From: Sphingomonas populi
GTDB taxonomy: Bacteria; Pseudomonadota; Alphaproteobacteria; Sphingomonadales; Sphingomonadaceae
Assembly (NCBI RefSeq): GCF_004208535.1
Contig: NZ_SGIS01000017.1
Span: forward strand, 1-64,000
DNA length: 64,000 bases
Reading direction: 5' to 3'
A program made the translations under genes and the position numbers. Within the stretch, counting starts at the first letter, position 1; the number at the start of each line of letters is the position of its first letter. The notes under the pieces were generated by a model. That model was given only the letters and a program-made list of their open reading frames with translations. It did not search any database and was not told the origin of the DNA. Positions 27,618-36,641 of this stretch are shown one piece after another.

Positions 27618-29156
27618 ATGTTGTTCAATTCGGCGGGTTTTTTGCTGCTGTTCCTGCCGGTCGCGCTGATCCTGTATCATGTCCTGTTCGCGCGCGCGGA
27701 ACGCTGGCGCCAGCCGTTCCTGATCGCGCTGACGATTCTGTTCTATGCGATCGGCGGGAAAAAATTCGTTGTCTTGCTGCTGGTGTCGGTGGCGGTGAAC
27801 TATGCGGTGGCCCGCTGGATCGCGGCGCGGCGGCGCGCCGGCGGATCGGCACGCTGGCCGCTGGTGGTGGGGATTGGCTTCGATCTAGCGTTGCTGTTCT
27901 ACTTCAAATATTTCGCGGCGGTGATCGTCGGCGCGGGCGGGCTGTTCGGGTTCGATCTGCCACTGCGGCACATCGCGCTGCCGTTAGGCATCTCGTTCTT
28001 CACCTTCCAGCAGATCGGCTTCCTGGTCGATCTCGCGCGCGGTCGGTTCGAGATGAAGCGGGCGATCGATTACGCCGGGTTCGTCTTGTTCTTCCCGCAA
28101 CTGCTCGCCGGGCCGATCGTGCGCTACGAGGAACTGGTGCCGCAGTTGCGTGCCCGGCCGTCCGGCGCGGCCAGCACCAACATTCTGATCGGGCTGACGA
28201 TCTTCGCGATCGGGCTGTTCAAGAAGGTGGTGATCGCTGACACCGTCGCAACGCTGGCGGCGCCGGTGTTCGACGCCGCCGCAACCGGCGCGACGCCGGG
28301 CATGGCGGCGTGCTGGATCGCCGCCTTCGCCTATACCGCGCAAATCTATTTCGATTTCTCGGGCTATTCGGACATGGCGATCGGCACCGCACGGATGTTC
28401 GGCGTGGTGCTCCCGCTCAATTTCCATTCGCCATTGCGGGCATCGAGCATCATCGAGCTGTGGCGGCGCTGGCACGTCACGCTCAGCCGCTGGGCGCAAA
28501 GCTACATCTTCCAACCGCTGACGATCCCACTCGCGCGGTTTTCGGCGGATCACGCGGCGGGCAAATTCGCCAGCTTCCTGCTGTCGTTCGCGCTGCCGAT
28601 CCTGCTGTCGATGGTGGTGATCGGGGTATGGCACGGCGCGGGGTGGACGTTCGTGCTGTTCGGGGTGTTGCAGGGCCTCTACATGACCGTGAACGAATAT
28701 TGGCGGATGACTCGCCGCAAGGCACGCAAGGCGCGTAAAGGACCGCCGCCGTTTTACGTCGAGCCGATGTACCGCGCGCTGACCCTGGTCGCCTTCGTGG
28801 TCGCGGTTGTGGCGTTCCGCGCGCCGTCGCTCGCGGTCGTGGGGCGGATGTATGCCGCGATGATCGGCCTGGGCGGCGGGGTTGCGGCGGTGGCGTGGCC
28901 AGCCGGGCTGGCCGGCACACTCGCGCTTCTCGCGATCGTCTATGCGATCGTGTATCTGGCGCCCAATACGCAGGAAATCATGACACGGTTCGAGCCGGTG
29001 CTGGAGTGGGCGAAGTGGCGCAAGATTGATACGCCGCTTCTGCGGGTCGAGTGGCGGCTCACGCCTGCGGCGACGATCGCTTCGGCCGTGCTCCTGTTTC
29101 TCGGTTTCGCGCTGATGATGCGCGGCACCACCAATTTCATCTACTTCAACTTCTGA
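27618..29156 (+). CDS. MBOAT-family O-acyltransferase, AlgI/DltB-like
   Basis: A 512-residue integral membrane O-acyltransferase with about twelve hydrophobic segments. Family motifs are LPLGISFFTFQQIGFLVDL, FFPQLLAGPIVRYEEL, FDFSGYSDMAIG, LWRRWHVTLSRW and the catalytic-histidine segment GVWHGAGWTFVLFG. It would move an acyl group, usually acetyl, from the cytoplasm to a glycan or polymer outside the inner membrane. The following SGNH-like gene (8 nt gap) is the usual partner that completes the transfer. No alginate or teichoic acid genes lie nearby, so the acceptor is unknown. Confidence 0.9.
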   Translation: MLFNSAGFLLLFLPVALILYHVLFARAERWRQPFLIALTILFYAIGGKKFVVLLLVSVAVNYAVARWIAARRRAGGSARWPLVVGIGFDLALLFYFKYFAAVIVGAGGLFGFDLPLRHIALPLGISFFTFQQIGFLVDLARGRFEMKRAIDYAGFVLFFPQLLAGPIVRYEELVPQLRARPSGAASTNILIGLTIFAIGLFKKVVIADTVATLAAPVFDAAATGATPGMAACWIAAFAYTAQIYFDFSGYSDMAIGTARMFGVVLPLNFHSPLRASSIIELWRRWHVTLSRWAQSYIFQPLTIPLARFSADHAAGKFASFLLSFALPILLSMVVIGVWHGAGWTFVLFGVLQGLYMTVNEYWRMTRRKARKARKGPPPFYVEPMYRALTLVAFVVAVVAFRAPSLAVVGRMYAAMIGLGGGVAAVAWPAGLAGTLALLAIVYAIVYLAPNTQEIMTRFEPVLEWAKWRKIDTPLLRVEWRLTPAATIASAVLLFLGFALMMRGTTNFIYFNF

Positions 29157-29164
29157 GCGGGACC

Positions 29165-30250
29165 GTGGCGCAGCCGAACGATACCTTGAACGTAACGCCG
29201 GCGCCCCTTCCTGCGCGACGTGGGCTGCTCGCGCTGTTCGTGGTCGCTTTCCTCGTCTGTTGCGTCGGCGTCACGCTGTTGCCCCATGATCGCTACATCC
29301 GCTACCAGCAGTTCGACGGTACGATCATGCGTCCGTTGGGCTGGATCTATGAGCGGCTCCATTATGATCGTACGCCGATCGACATCGCAATCATCGGCGC
29401 GTCGCGCACTCAGGCCGGGATCAGTGGGCCGCGAATGCAGGCGATCCTGTCCGAAAAGCTCGGTCGCCCGGTGCATGTTGCCAACCTCTCCATGCCGCAG
29501 GACGGCCGCAACCTGCATTATGAGCTGACGAAAGAATTGCTGGCGACTCATCCAGAGGTGAAGCTGATCCTCTATTCGCTGATCGAGCATGCCTCGCGCA
29601 CGGGGCATCCCGCGTTTCGCAACGTCGCCGACACCCGCGACGTGCTGACCTCGCCAGTGGTGATCAATCCGAAGTATTTCGACAATCTCGCCTTCCAGCC
29701 GTATCGCCAGCTTTCGCTATTCCTCCAGACGCAGATGCCCGGACTGTTCGGCGTGCATCTCGCCTTCGATCCAGCGCTATATTTAGGCACCAATCGCGAC
29801 ACGACGCTGAGCGAATGGTCAATCCACGGCAAATGGATCGATCGCGATGCGATCCACACCGATGCCGAGTTGGCGGCGGCGGCGAAGGGCAAGGTAGCGA
29901 AGCGTAACCCGATCTTCCTGCCTCCGCGCTTCCGCGATTATGAATATGCGGTCGAGCGCCGCTATACACGCGCGGCGGTGTCGCTAGCGCAGGCCCACCA
30001 TGTGCAGACCGGCTTCATCTATCTGCCGATCTACAAACATGATCAGCCGATCGCCGACATCGCTTTCTATCGCGCGCGTGGCTTCATCATGAGCGCCGGC
30101 GTCCTCGCCAGCGATCCGCGCAACTACACGGACTATGCGCACCTCAATCGCGTCGGATCGACCAAGGTGACACGCTGGCTGGCGGATTGGCTAAGCACGT
30201 TGGAAAGACGCCGCCAACTCCATTTCCTATCGAATGACAAGCCGCAGTGA
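29165..30250 (+). CDS. membrane-anchored SGNH-like acyltransferase partner
   Basis: A 361-residue protein with one N-terminal membrane anchor (GLLALFVVAFLVCCVGVTLL) and an extracytoplasmic domain. IAIIGASRTQAGISG is consistent with SGNH block I (Gly-x-Ser), and DYAHLNRVGS near the C-terminus supplies the D-x-x-H catalytic pair, as in DltD, AlgJ and AlgX. It would take the acyl group delivered by the MBOAT protein. The GTG at 29165 is used because it lies 8 nt after the upstream stop; a frame extending into the MBOAT gene is a shadow. Its stop shares one base with the next start codon. Confidence 0.75.
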   Translation: MAQPNDTLNVTPAPLPARRGLLALFVVAFLVCCVGVTLLPHDRYIRYQQFDGTIMRPLGWIYERLHYDRTPIDIAIIGASRTQAGISGPRMQAILSEKLGRPVHVANLSMPQDGRNLHYELTKELLATHPEVKLILYSLIEHASRTGHPAFRNVADTRDVLTSPVVINPKYFDNLAFQPYRQLSLFLQTQMPGLFGVHLAFDPALYLGTNRDTTLSEWSIHGKWIDRDAIHTDAELAAAAKGKVAKRNPIFLPPRFRDYEYAVERRYTRAAVSLAQAHHVQTGFIYLPIYKHDQPIADIAFYRARGFIMSAGVLASDPRNYTDYAHLNRVGSTKVTRWLADWLSTLERRRQLHFLSNDKPQ

Positions 30251-30657
30251 TGTTCGAAGCCTATACTTTGCACCATGTCGGCATCATCTGTCCGGATCTT
30301 GCCGATGCCGATGACTTCATGGCCAAGATGGGGCTGGTCGAGAGCTATCGCGGCCATGTCGAACGCTGGGGGTGCTGGTGCATCTTCACGGTGGCTGCGG
30401 CAGGCGCGGTGATCGAGCTGGTCGTGCCGGATGACGGCAGCGTGCTGGCGAAGTTCAACAAGGGCGCCGGCGGGGTCCACCATTTCGCCTATCAGGTGGA
30501 GGATCTGCGCGCGACGATGGACTGGTGCGCGGCGCGCGGCCTGCGCATGCTGGAACCCGCGCCGGTGAAGGGCGCGGGCGATTTCCTGTGCAACTTCATC
30601 AACCCGGTCGATACGCGCGGGATTCAGATCGAATTCGTCCAGCCGCTCGCGAGATGA
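30250..30657 (+). CDS. VOC-superfamily protein (methylmalonyl-CoA epimerase/glyoxalase fold)
   Basis: A 135-residue vicinal-oxygen-chelate protein. Metal-ligand candidates fit the family: His in LHHVGIICPDL, His in GVHHFAYQVEDL and Glu in IQIEFVQP. The overall pattern is nearest to methylmalonyl-CoA epimerase-like proteins, yet no methylmalonyl-CoA pathway gene is near. It is coupled to the SGNH gene (TGATG), so a role in preparing or binding the acyl donor of the MBOAT system is a reasonable guess only. The preceding GTG in frame is rejected for the ATG. Confidence 0.75.
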   Translation: MFEAYTLHHVGIICPDLADADDFMAKMGLVESYRGHVERWGCWCIFTVAAAGAVIELVVPDDGSVLAKFNKGAGGVHHFAYQVEDLRATMDWCAARGLRMLEPAPVKGAGDFLCNFINPVDTRGIQIEFVQPLAR

Positions 30658-30675
30658 CGCGCGCGGGTGGCGCGA

Positions 30676-30813
30676 TCAGAAAACGAAGAAGCTGACGATA
30701 CCGGCCCAGATGACCAGACTGATCACACCACCGAGCACCACACCACCGAGAACGCCCGCACCAGCCAGCTCATCCGGCGCGAATTCCACAGGCGACTCTT
30801 TACCGCGACCCAT
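30676..30813 (-). CDS. small membrane protein, 45 residues
   Basis: ATG 30813 on the minus strand has AGGAG 6 nt upstream and opens a 45-residue protein: a charged N-terminus (MGRGKESPVEFAPDELAGAG) and one hydrophobic, glycine- and valine-rich membrane segment ending SFFVF. The ideal ribosome binding site and membrane pattern support a real gene. Function unknown. It converges on the VOC gene, 18 nt apart. Confidence 0.65.
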   Translation of the reverse strand: MGRGKESPVEFAPDELAGAGVLGGVVLGGVISLVIWAGIVSFFVF

Positions 30814-30984
30814 ACCGCTCTCCTAATCGACCCGCCGATAGCGATTCCGCCGATCGACATTGTTTTTTATCACGCTGTTTTTAACACATGTTGCACGTTC
30901 TGATGACGTACGCCTTCATGAAGAAACGTGCATATTTGATTACGGTTCCGCGACAAACGCAATGTTTACTGCGGATGAACGGGG

Positions 30985-31206
30985 CTAGCGCGCCGAGTCC
31001 AACCCCTGGCGGCGTTGAGCCGCGCCCAAGCTTCCGGGGACCAGCGGCTCCAGCGACCAGCCATCGCAAGCCGGGTCGCCACAGCGACAGATGCTCGCCG
31101 CCCAATGTGTCCGTCCGATGCGGACGGTGTCACCGGAAATCGAGAAATTGTCGATCGACATCGCTCGAAGATAGGCTGCCAGCGAATCGCGAACGGTTTC
31201 GACCAT
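30985..31206 (-). CDS. small hypothetical protein with CxC-type cysteine pattern
   Basis: A possible 73-residue protein from ATG 31206. It reads MVETVRDSLAAYLRAMSIDN and then RIGRTHWAASICRCGDPACDGWSLEP, with cysteines in C-R-C-x4-C that could bind a metal. The last 20 residues look less ordered. The open frame extends upstream, so the start is uncertain; ATG 31206 has GAGGGAT about 10 nt upstream. I do not recognise the family. It is divergent from the TSUP gene. Confidence 0.45.
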   Translation of the reverse strand: MVETVRDSLAAYLRAMSIDNFSISGDTVRIGRTHWAASICRCGDPACDGWSLEPLVPGSLGAAQRRQGLDSAR

Positions 31207-31435
31207 CGCGGGATGATCCCTCTTTTGATTGTGCGTTGCAACGTCTTTGTAACGGCGCAGTTCAACTCGCGTTTGTCCGACAAGATGCAATCTATTGGCG
31301 GCGAGTATTGTGGGAGCGCTACCTTCATTCTGTTCCCGGCGATGATACCGGCATGGACAGGCGGACAAGCTTCTGTTTGTTGCGGCTCCGTGGCGCGCAG
31401 TGCATGGGCTGACCCGACGTTTCGAAGGCTCGCGA

Positions 31436-32221
31436 ATGATTCTTGCCGGTATCAACCCGCTCTACTCAGTGGCCGGTCTCGCCATCGGCACGCTCGTCGG
31501 GCTGACCGGCGTGGGTGGCGGATCGCTGATGACCCCCCTGCTCGTGCTGCTGTTCAACTTCCATCCCGTCACTGCGGTCGGCACCGACCTGCTCTATGCC
31601 TCCGCGACCAAGAGCGTCGGCACGGGCGTCCACGGCTTCAACCGCACCGTCGACTGGCGTGTGGTGCGGCTGCTCGCCTTCGGCAGCGTGCCCGCCACGG
31701 TGCTGACGCTGGTCGTGCTCGGCTATGCCGGCAGACATTATGGCGGGATGGTCGAGGTCGTGACGATCGTGCTCGGCCTGACGCTGATCGCGACGGCGAT
31801 CGCGATGCTGTTCCGCACGCAGATCGTCGCGCGGATCGCACCGACAATCACCGCGCTCAGTGCGCGGCGCATCGCCACGCTGACGATCGCGCTCGGCGTG
31901 TTGCTCGGCGTGCTGGTTTCGCTCACCTCGGTCGGCGCCGGCGCGATCGGCATGACCGCGCTGCTCGCGCTCTACCCGCATCTGCCGACCAACCGGCTGG
32001 TCGGATCGGACATCGCCCATGCGGTGCCGCTGACGCTGATCGCCGGGATGGGCCATTGGGCGATGGGCGCGGTCGATCTGGGGCTGCTCGGCAGCCTGCT
32101 GATCGGATCGGTGCCCGGAATCGTCATCGGCAGCTTGCTGTCGGCGCGCGTGCCCGACGGCGTGCTGCGCGCGATCCTGGCGGTGACGCTGTTCGTGGTG
32201 GGCACCAAGCTGCTGTTCTAA
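31436..32221 (+). CDS. TSUP (TauE/SafE) family permease
   Basis: A 261-residue membrane protein with about eight hydrophobic segments and the two-fold repeat of the TSUP family: GTLVGLTGVGGGSLMTPLLV in the first half and LLGVLVSLTSVGAGAIGMTA in the second. Members export sulfite, sulfonates or related anions or take them up; the substrate here cannot be assigned. ATG 31436 with GAAGG upstream is preferred over an earlier in-frame ATG at 31400. No sulfur gene is adjacent. Confidence 0.85.
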   Translation: MILAGINPLYSVAGLAIGTLVGLTGVGGGSLMTPLLVLLFNFHPVTAVGTDLLYASATKSVGTGVHGFNRTVDWRVVRLLAFGSVPATVLTLVVLGYAGRHYGGMVEVVTIVLGLTLIATAIAMLFRTQIVARIAPTITALSARRIATLTIALGVLLGVLVSLTSVGAGAIGMTALLALYPHLPTNRLVGSDIAHAVPLTLIAGMGHWAMGAVDLGLLGSLLIGSVPGIVIGSLLSARVPDGVLRAILAVTLFVVGTKLLF

Positions 32222-32276
32222 ACGCCGCCCAACCGTGGTAGCGCGACGCGCGCGGGCGGATGAGGTTTTCAGAAGA

Positions 32277-33488
32277 ATGCGGTTCGAACATCGCGCGGTG
32301 CCAATCGTGCTGGCGGCCGTGCTGATCGATACGATCGGCTTCGGCATCGTCATGCCGGTACTGCCGACGCTGATCGTGCAGTTGAAGGGCGGCACCCTCT
32401 CCGACGCGGCGCGCACCGGCGGCGCGTTGCTGATCGCATTCGCCGCCGCGCAATTCTTCGCCGGGCCGATCTTCGGCAGCCTCGGAGACCGCTTCGGGCG
32501 GCGGCCGGTGTTGCTCGCCGCAATGATCGCCTTCGCGATCGATTACGGGCTGATGGCGTTCGCACCGACGGTCGGCTGGCTGTTCCTGGGGCGCATCTTC
32601 GCCGGGGTGGCGGGCGCGATCTATGGCCCCGCCAACGCCGTACTCGCCGATGTGACGCCGGCGGAAAAGCGGGGCGAGGTGTTCGGGCTGATGGGTGCGG
32701 CGTTCGGCGCGGGGTTCATCATCGGGCCGGCGATCGGCGGGCTGCTCGCCGGGTTCGGGCCGCGCGCGCCGTTCGTGGTGGCGGCTGCGCTCGCGGTGCT
32801 GAACGCGGTGTGGATGGCGGTGGCGATGCCCGAGACGCTCGCGCCCGCCGACCGCCGCGCGTTCGACTGGCGCCGCGCCAATGCGTTCGGCGCGTTCAAG
32901 CCGGTGTTCCACGCCGGCGGCGCGACGCCGCTGCTGATCGTCGCGTTCCTCTGGCAATTCGCCCAGATGGTCTATCCCGCCACCTGGGCGTTCTGGTCCG
33001 AGATCCGCTTCGGCTGGAGTCCGCATATGGTCGGCCTGTCGCTCGCGGCGTCGGGGGTGACGATGGCGCTGACCCAGGTGTTCCTCACCGGCCGCGTGAT
33101 CCGTCGCTTCGGCGAGGCGCGCACGGTGATGATCGGCATGGTGGTGGCGCTCGTCACCTTCGTCGCGATCACTTTCGCGACGGCGGGCTGGATGGTGTTC
33201 GCGCTGATCGCGCTCGGATCGCTGACGGGGCTGGTGTTCCCCGGCATCAACGCGTTGCTGTCGCGCAGCGTCGATTCCTCCAATCAGGGCGCGTTGCAGG
33301 GCGGGATGGCAAGTCTCGGCAGCGTCGCCGAAGTGATCGGGCCGCTCGCAATGACGCAGACGCTGGCGTTCGGGACGGAACATGGCACGCCGGGCGCGGC
33401 GTTCCTGCTGGCGGCGGCGCTGGCTGGGGCGGCGGCGGTGATCGTCGCGGCGCGGCTGGTACGGTGGGAGCGGGTCGCGCCGGCGTGA
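32277..33488 (+). CDS. MFS drug:H+ antiporter, TetA-like
   Basis: A 403-residue twelve-segment major facilitator of the DHA1 family, with the class motifs ahead of and within the loop FGSLGDRFGRRPVLLAAM (motif A) and GRIFAGVAGAIYGPANAVLADVTP (motif B region). The N-terminus FEHRAVPIVLAAVLIDTIGFGIVMPVLP resembles tetracycline-efflux TetA proteins and their sphingomonad relatives. Actual substrates unknown. No TetR-type repressor is divergently encoded, so this is more likely a housekeeping exporter than a mobile resistance gene. Start ATG 32277. Confidence 0.85.
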   Translation: MRFEHRAVPIVLAAVLIDTIGFGIVMPVLPTLIVQLKGGTLSDAARTGGALLIAFAAAQFFAGPIFGSLGDRFGRRPVLLAAMIAFAIDYGLMAFAPTVGWLFLGRIFAGVAGAIYGPANAVLADVTPAEKRGEVFGLMGAAFGAGFIIGPAIGGLLAGFGPRAPFVVAAALAVLNAVWMAVAMPETLAPADRRAFDWRRANAFGAFKPVFHAGGATPLLIVAFLWQFAQMVYPATWAFWSEIRFGWSPHMVGLSLAASGVTMALTQVFLTGRVIRRFGEARTVMIGMVVALVTFVAITFATAGWMVFALIALGSLTGLVFPGINALLSRSVDSSNQGALQGGMASLGSVAEVIGPLAMTQTLAFGTEHGTPGAAFLLAAALAGAAAVIVAARLVRWERVAPA

Positions 33489-33573
33489 GGCCATGCGCGA
33501 CCGGGTGTTGCCTCGACGACACGCTCCGCCCTACAAGCGTGCCGGGCGGGGGCCATCCTATCGAGGTATGCTC

Positions 33574-34491
33574 ATGACATTTGCGAAGGCGAAAATCCTG
33601 CTGATCGGCGTTGCCCTGCTGGGTCTCGGCGCTTGCAACAAGCCCGGTTCGACCGCAGGAAACACGAGCGGCGATGCCGAGACCGCCGGCACGGCCGCCG
33701 CGTCAGACGCGAGCGCGGGCAAGAAGCTCGACACCTATGTCGAGGCGCACAACAGCTTCGTGGATACGTTCGGCTTCGAGGAAAAGGCGGCGGCGTATCG
33801 CAAGTCCGACATCGCCCATGCTTCGATCGAGGGTCCGTTCAACGTCGATGCCGGCTGGATCGACCAGGGCCTGACCAAGCTGAAGGCGGCGCGCGCGATG
33901 CCGGGCAGCTCAAGCGATCTCGATACCGCTGCCGATGCGCTGATCGCCTCGATGGGCAAGGTGCAGACCCATCTCGCCGATCTCGAAAACTATTACAGCA
34001 GCAAGAAATATCTCGACGACAAGCTCGCGCGCGGCAAGGCGGAAGACGCGCGGATGCTGGCCGAGCTCGACGCCGCCGAGAAGGACTTCGCACGGTATAG
34101 CGCGGTGCTCGACGTCGCGCTCGCCAAGCGCGATCAGGCGATGCTGGAAACGCTGAAGGGCAGCAGCCCGATCAAATACAATACCAAGCTCGCCCTGCTC
34201 CACGCCAAGGCGCTGATCGGGCTGTTCAACGCGCCGGAAGACGTCAACAAGCCCGAACTGTTCGCCAAGGGCGACGCCGAAGTCGCGATCATCGAGAAAG
34301 CGATCGCCGACGCGCATCAGGAAGCGACCAAAGCCAGCAAGAGCGACCCGTCCGGGCTAAGTTCGCTGACGTCGATGATCGGCGATTACCGCACGCTCAA
34401 GCAGGGGCATGAAGTGCGCAATCTCAAGTCGATGGTCGAGAACTACAATCGCGCGGTCGATTCCTCGAACACGTTCGGCAATACCGAGTGA
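33574..34491 (+). CDS. lipoprotein of the DUF3829 (YiiG-like) type
   Basis: A 305-residue lipoprotein. The signal peptide ILLIGVALLGLGAC ends in a lipobox with the acylated Cys at about residue 21, followed by a Gly/Ala/Thr/Ser-rich linker. The rest is helical and charged (KLDTYVEAHNSFVDTFGFEE, YYSSKKYLDDKLARGKAEDA), matching the DUF3829 pattern of poorly understood lipoproteins. ATG 33574 is favoured over ATG 33568 because GAGG lies only 1 nt before the first but 7 nt before the second. Function unknown. Confidence 0.8.
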   Translation: MTFAKAKILLIGVALLGLGACNKPGSTAGNTSGDAETAGTAAASDASAGKKLDTYVEAHNSFVDTFGFEEKAAAYRKSDIAHASIEGPFNVDAGWIDQGLTKLKAARAMPGSSSDLDTAADALIASMGKVQTHLADLENYYSSKKYLDDKLARGKAEDARMLAELDAAEKDFARYSAVLDVALAKRDQAMLETLKGSSPIKYNTKLALLHAKALIGLFNAPEDVNKPELFAKGDAEVAIIEKAIADAHQEATKASKSDPSGLSSLTSMIGDYRTLKQGHEVRNLKSMVENYNRAVDSSNTFGNTE

Positions 34492-34528
34492 CGCGGCGCG
34501 CCGGCGCGCGGTAACGATGAACACATCC

Positions 34529-34544
34529 ATCGGGATTATCCGAT
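34529..34544. promoter_or_regulatory. ArsR operator 1 (inverted repeat)
   Basis: ATCGGGATTATCCGAT is a dyad with 5-bp arms ATCGG/CCGAT. Read on the minus strand it is ATCGGATAATCCCGAT, one base different from operator 2 at 34568-34583. It lies just upstream of the -35 element of the ars promoter. Confidence 0.65.
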
Positions 34545-34550
34545 ACCTCG

Positions 34551-34579
34551 TTGACGCCGGGGAAAACATCGGATATTCC
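34551..34579 (+). promoter_or_regulatory. ars operon promoter
   Basis: TTGACG (34551-34556) and TATTCC (34574-34579) are spaced by 17 nt. The -10 lies inside operator 2, so a bound ArsR would block RNA polymerase. The predicted transcription start, about 7 nt after the -10, falls at or next to the arsR GTG codon. Confidence 0.55.
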
Positions 34580-34583
34580 CGAT
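34568..34583. promoter_or_regulatory. ArsR operator 2 overlapping the -10 box
   Basis: ATCGGATATTCCCGAT forms the same dyad as operator 1 in opposite orientation (15 of 16 positions). Centres are 39 bp apart. One more base pair each side (C/G) extends the arms here. Confidence 0.65.
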
Positions 34584-34585
34584 GG

Positions 34586-34915
34586 GTGATTGATACCGAC
34601 GCTCTTGCCGCGCTGGCCGCGCTCGCCCATCCGACGCGGCTCGCGACGTTCCGGCTGCTCGTCCGGCACGAACCGGATGGCCTTTCCACTGGACACCTCG
34701 CCACCGCCGCCGGGCTGACGCAAAGCACGTTTTCCACGCACCTCGCGGTGCTGGTGAAGGCGGGGCTGGTCACGCCTGAGAAACGCGGCCGTCAGATCAT
34801 CCAGCGCGCCAATCTCGATACGCTGCGCGCGCTGATGATCTTCCTCGCCAAAGACTGCTGCCAGGGCCGCGCCGAAGTGTGCGCGCCGCTGCTTGCAGAC
34901 CTCGCCTGCTGCTGA
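34586..34915 (+). CDS. arsR: ArsR-family arsenic-responsive repressor
   Basis: A 109-residue winged-helix repressor of the ars operon. The HTH core is AHPTRLATFRLLV, LATAAGLTQSTFSTHLAVLV, AGLVTPEKRGRQ. The arsenite-binding cysteines are probably those near the C-terminus (AKDCCQGRAEVC and the final CC), as in the ArsR type with a C-terminal site, since the classical ELCVCDL motif is absent. The GTG at 34586 gives VIDTDALAALAALAHP, matching the usual N-terminus; an ATG at 34517 would lie upstream of the promoter. If the promoter is right, the mRNA is leaderless or nearly so. Confidence 0.88.
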   Translation: MIDTDALAALAALAHPTRLATFRLLVRHEPDGLSTGHLATAAGLTQSTFSTHLAVLVKAGLVTPEKRGRQIIQRANLDTLRALMIFLAKDCCQGRAEVCAPLLADLACC

Positions 34916-34926
34916 TGGAGCCTGCC

Positions 34927-35355
34927 ATGCCTGTCGATATCGTCGTCTATCACAATCCCGCGTGCGGCACGTCGCGCAACGTGCTCGGGCTGATCCGCAA
35001 TGCCGGCATCGAGCCGCATGTCGTGGAATATCTCAAGACGCCACCGTCGCGCGCGTTGCTGGTCGAGTTGATCGACCGCGCCGGCATCGCGCCGCGCGAT
35101 CTGTTGCGCGAAAAGGGCACGCCGTTCGCCGAACTGGGTCTTGGCGATACCACGCTGTCCGACGACGCGCTGGTGGACGCGATGATGGCGCACCCGATCC
35201 TCATCAATCGCCCGCTGGTGGTCTCGCCGCTCGGCGTGAAACTGTGCCGTCCGTCCGAAGCCGTGCTTGATCTGTTGCCGGTGCAACAGCGCGGCGCATT
35301 CGCCAAGGAAGACGGCGAAAAGGTGGTGGATGCCGCAGGCCAGCGGATCGCATGA
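34927..35355 (+). CDS. arsC: arsenate reductase, glutaredoxin-coupled type
   Basis: A 142-residue ArsC of the Grx-dependent (plasmid R773-like) family, which reduces arsenate to arsenite for export. The catalytic Cys13 lies in [13 protein letters not shown]; the conserved arginines are in [24 protein letters not shown] 34927 is preferred to ATG 34915 because GGAG at 34917-34920 lies 6 nt before it. The stop overlaps the arsB start (ATGA). Confidence 0.95.
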   Translation: MPVDIVVYHNPACGTSRNVLGLIRNAGIEPHVVEYLKTPPSRALLVELIDRAGIAPRDLLREKGTPFAELGLGDTTLSDDALVDAMMAHPILINRPLVVSPLGVKLCRPSEAVLDLLPVQQRGAFAKEDGEKVVDAAGQRIA

Positions 35356-36641
35356 TGCTGCTGGCGGTCGCGATCTTCGTCGCGACGATCGCGCTCGTCA
35401 TCTGGCAGCCCCGGGGGCTCGGCATCGGCTGGAGCGCGATGGGCGGTGCCGTGGTGGCGCTACTCGCCGGCGTGGTCTCGCTGTCCGACGTGCCGGTGGT
35501 GTGGGGCATCGTCTGGAACGCGACCGCCGCGTTCGTCGCGATCATCGTCATCAGCCTGCTGCTCGATGAAGCCGGGTTGTTCGAATGGGCGGCGCTGCAT
35601 GTCGCGCGCTGGGGCAAGGGCAATGGTCGCGGGTTGTTCGCGCTGGTGGTGCTGCTCGGCGCGGCGGTGTCGGCGCTGTTCGCCAATGACGGCGCGGCGC
35701 TGATCCTGACGCCGATCGTCATCGCGATGCTGCGGGCGCTGGGATATGGTGACAAGGCGACTTTGGCGTTCGTCATGGCGGCGGGCTTCATCGCCGATAC
35801 CGCGAGCCTGCCGCTGGTCGTGTCGAACCTCGTCAACATCGTGTCGGCCGATTTCTTCCACCTCGGCTTCGGCGATTATGCCAGCGTGATGGTGCCGGTC
35901 GATCTGGTGTCGATCGTCGCGACGCTGGCGGCGCTGTTGCTGTTCTTCGGGCGCGACATACCGGCGACCTATGACGTCGCGCAGCTTCGCGCGCCGCGCG
36001 CGGCGATCCGCGACGTGGCCACCTTCCGCGCCGGGTGGATCGTCCTGGCGCTGCTGCTGGCGGGCTTCTTCCTGCTCGAACCGCTCGGCGTGCCGGTCAG
36101 CGCAGTGGCGGCGGCCGGCGCGATCCTGCTGCTGGCGGTCGCGGCGCGGGGCCATGTGATTTCCACCGGCAAGGTGCTGCGCGGCGCGCCGTGGCAGGTG
36201 GTGGTGTTCTCGCTCGGCATGTATCTGGTCGTCTACGGCGTGCGCAACGCTGGCCTGACCGACCATCTCGCCGCGCTGCTGGATCGCACCGCGCAGGGTG
36301 GCGTGTGGGGCGCGGCGATCGGCACCGGCGTGATCGCGGCGCTGCTCTCGTCGGTGATGAACAACATGCCGACCGTGCTGGTCGGCGCGCTGTCGATCGA
36401 TGCGACTCATGCCACGGGTGCGATCAAGCAGGCGATGATCTACGCCAATGTGATCGGCTGCGACCTCGGCCCCAAGATCACCCCGATCGGCTCGCTGGCG
36501 ACGTTGCTGTGGCTGCACGTGCTCGGGCAGAAGGGCATCCGCATCGGCTGGGGGTATTACTTCCGGGTCGGGGCCACGCTGACCCTACCCGTCCTGCTCA
36601 TCACCCTCGCGGCCCTGGCGTTGCGGATCGGAAGTGCCTGA
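35352..36641 (+). CDS. arsB: arsenite efflux transporter ArsB
   Basis: A 429-residue membrane protein of the ArsB/NhaD ion transporter superfamily that expels arsenite using the proton gradient. Family segments seen: the N-terminal helices, [38 protein letters not shown] and, in the second half, [17 protein letters not shown] and [20 protein letters not shown]. These repeats with Asn-Asn or Asn-Asp turns are diagnostic. Two ATG codons stand in tandem; the first overlaps the arsC stop. No arsA ATPase is present, so transport would be secondary. Confidence 0.95.
   Translation: MMLLAVAIFVATIALVIWQPRGLGIGWSAMGGAVVALLAGVVSLSDVPVVWGIVWNATAAFVAIIVISLLLDEAGLFEWAALHVARWGKGNGRGLFALVVLLGAAVSALFANDGAALILTPIVIAMLRALGYGDKATLAFVMAAGFIADTASLPLVVSNLVNIVSADFFHLGFGDYASVMVPVDLVSIVATLAALLLFFGRDIPATYDVAQLRAPRAAIRDVATFRAGWIVLALLLAGFFLLEPLGVPVSAVAAAGAILLLAVAARGHVISTGKVLRGAPWQVVVFSLGMYLVVYGVRNAGLTDHLAALLDRTAQGGVWGAAIGTGVIAALLSSVMNNMPTVLVGALSIDATHATGAIKQAMIYANVIGCDLGPKITPIGSLATLLWLHVLGQKGIRIGWGYYFRVGATLTLPVLLITLAALALRIGSA

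Noticed and set aside
31466..32416. Minus-strand frame of 316 codons over the TSUP permease
   Set aside because: His/Arg/Gln-rich mirror of a clear membrane protein gene.
34517..34915. Longer arsR start at ATG 34517
   Set aside because: It lies upstream of the promoter and operator 2 and would add 23 residues not found in ArsR proteins.
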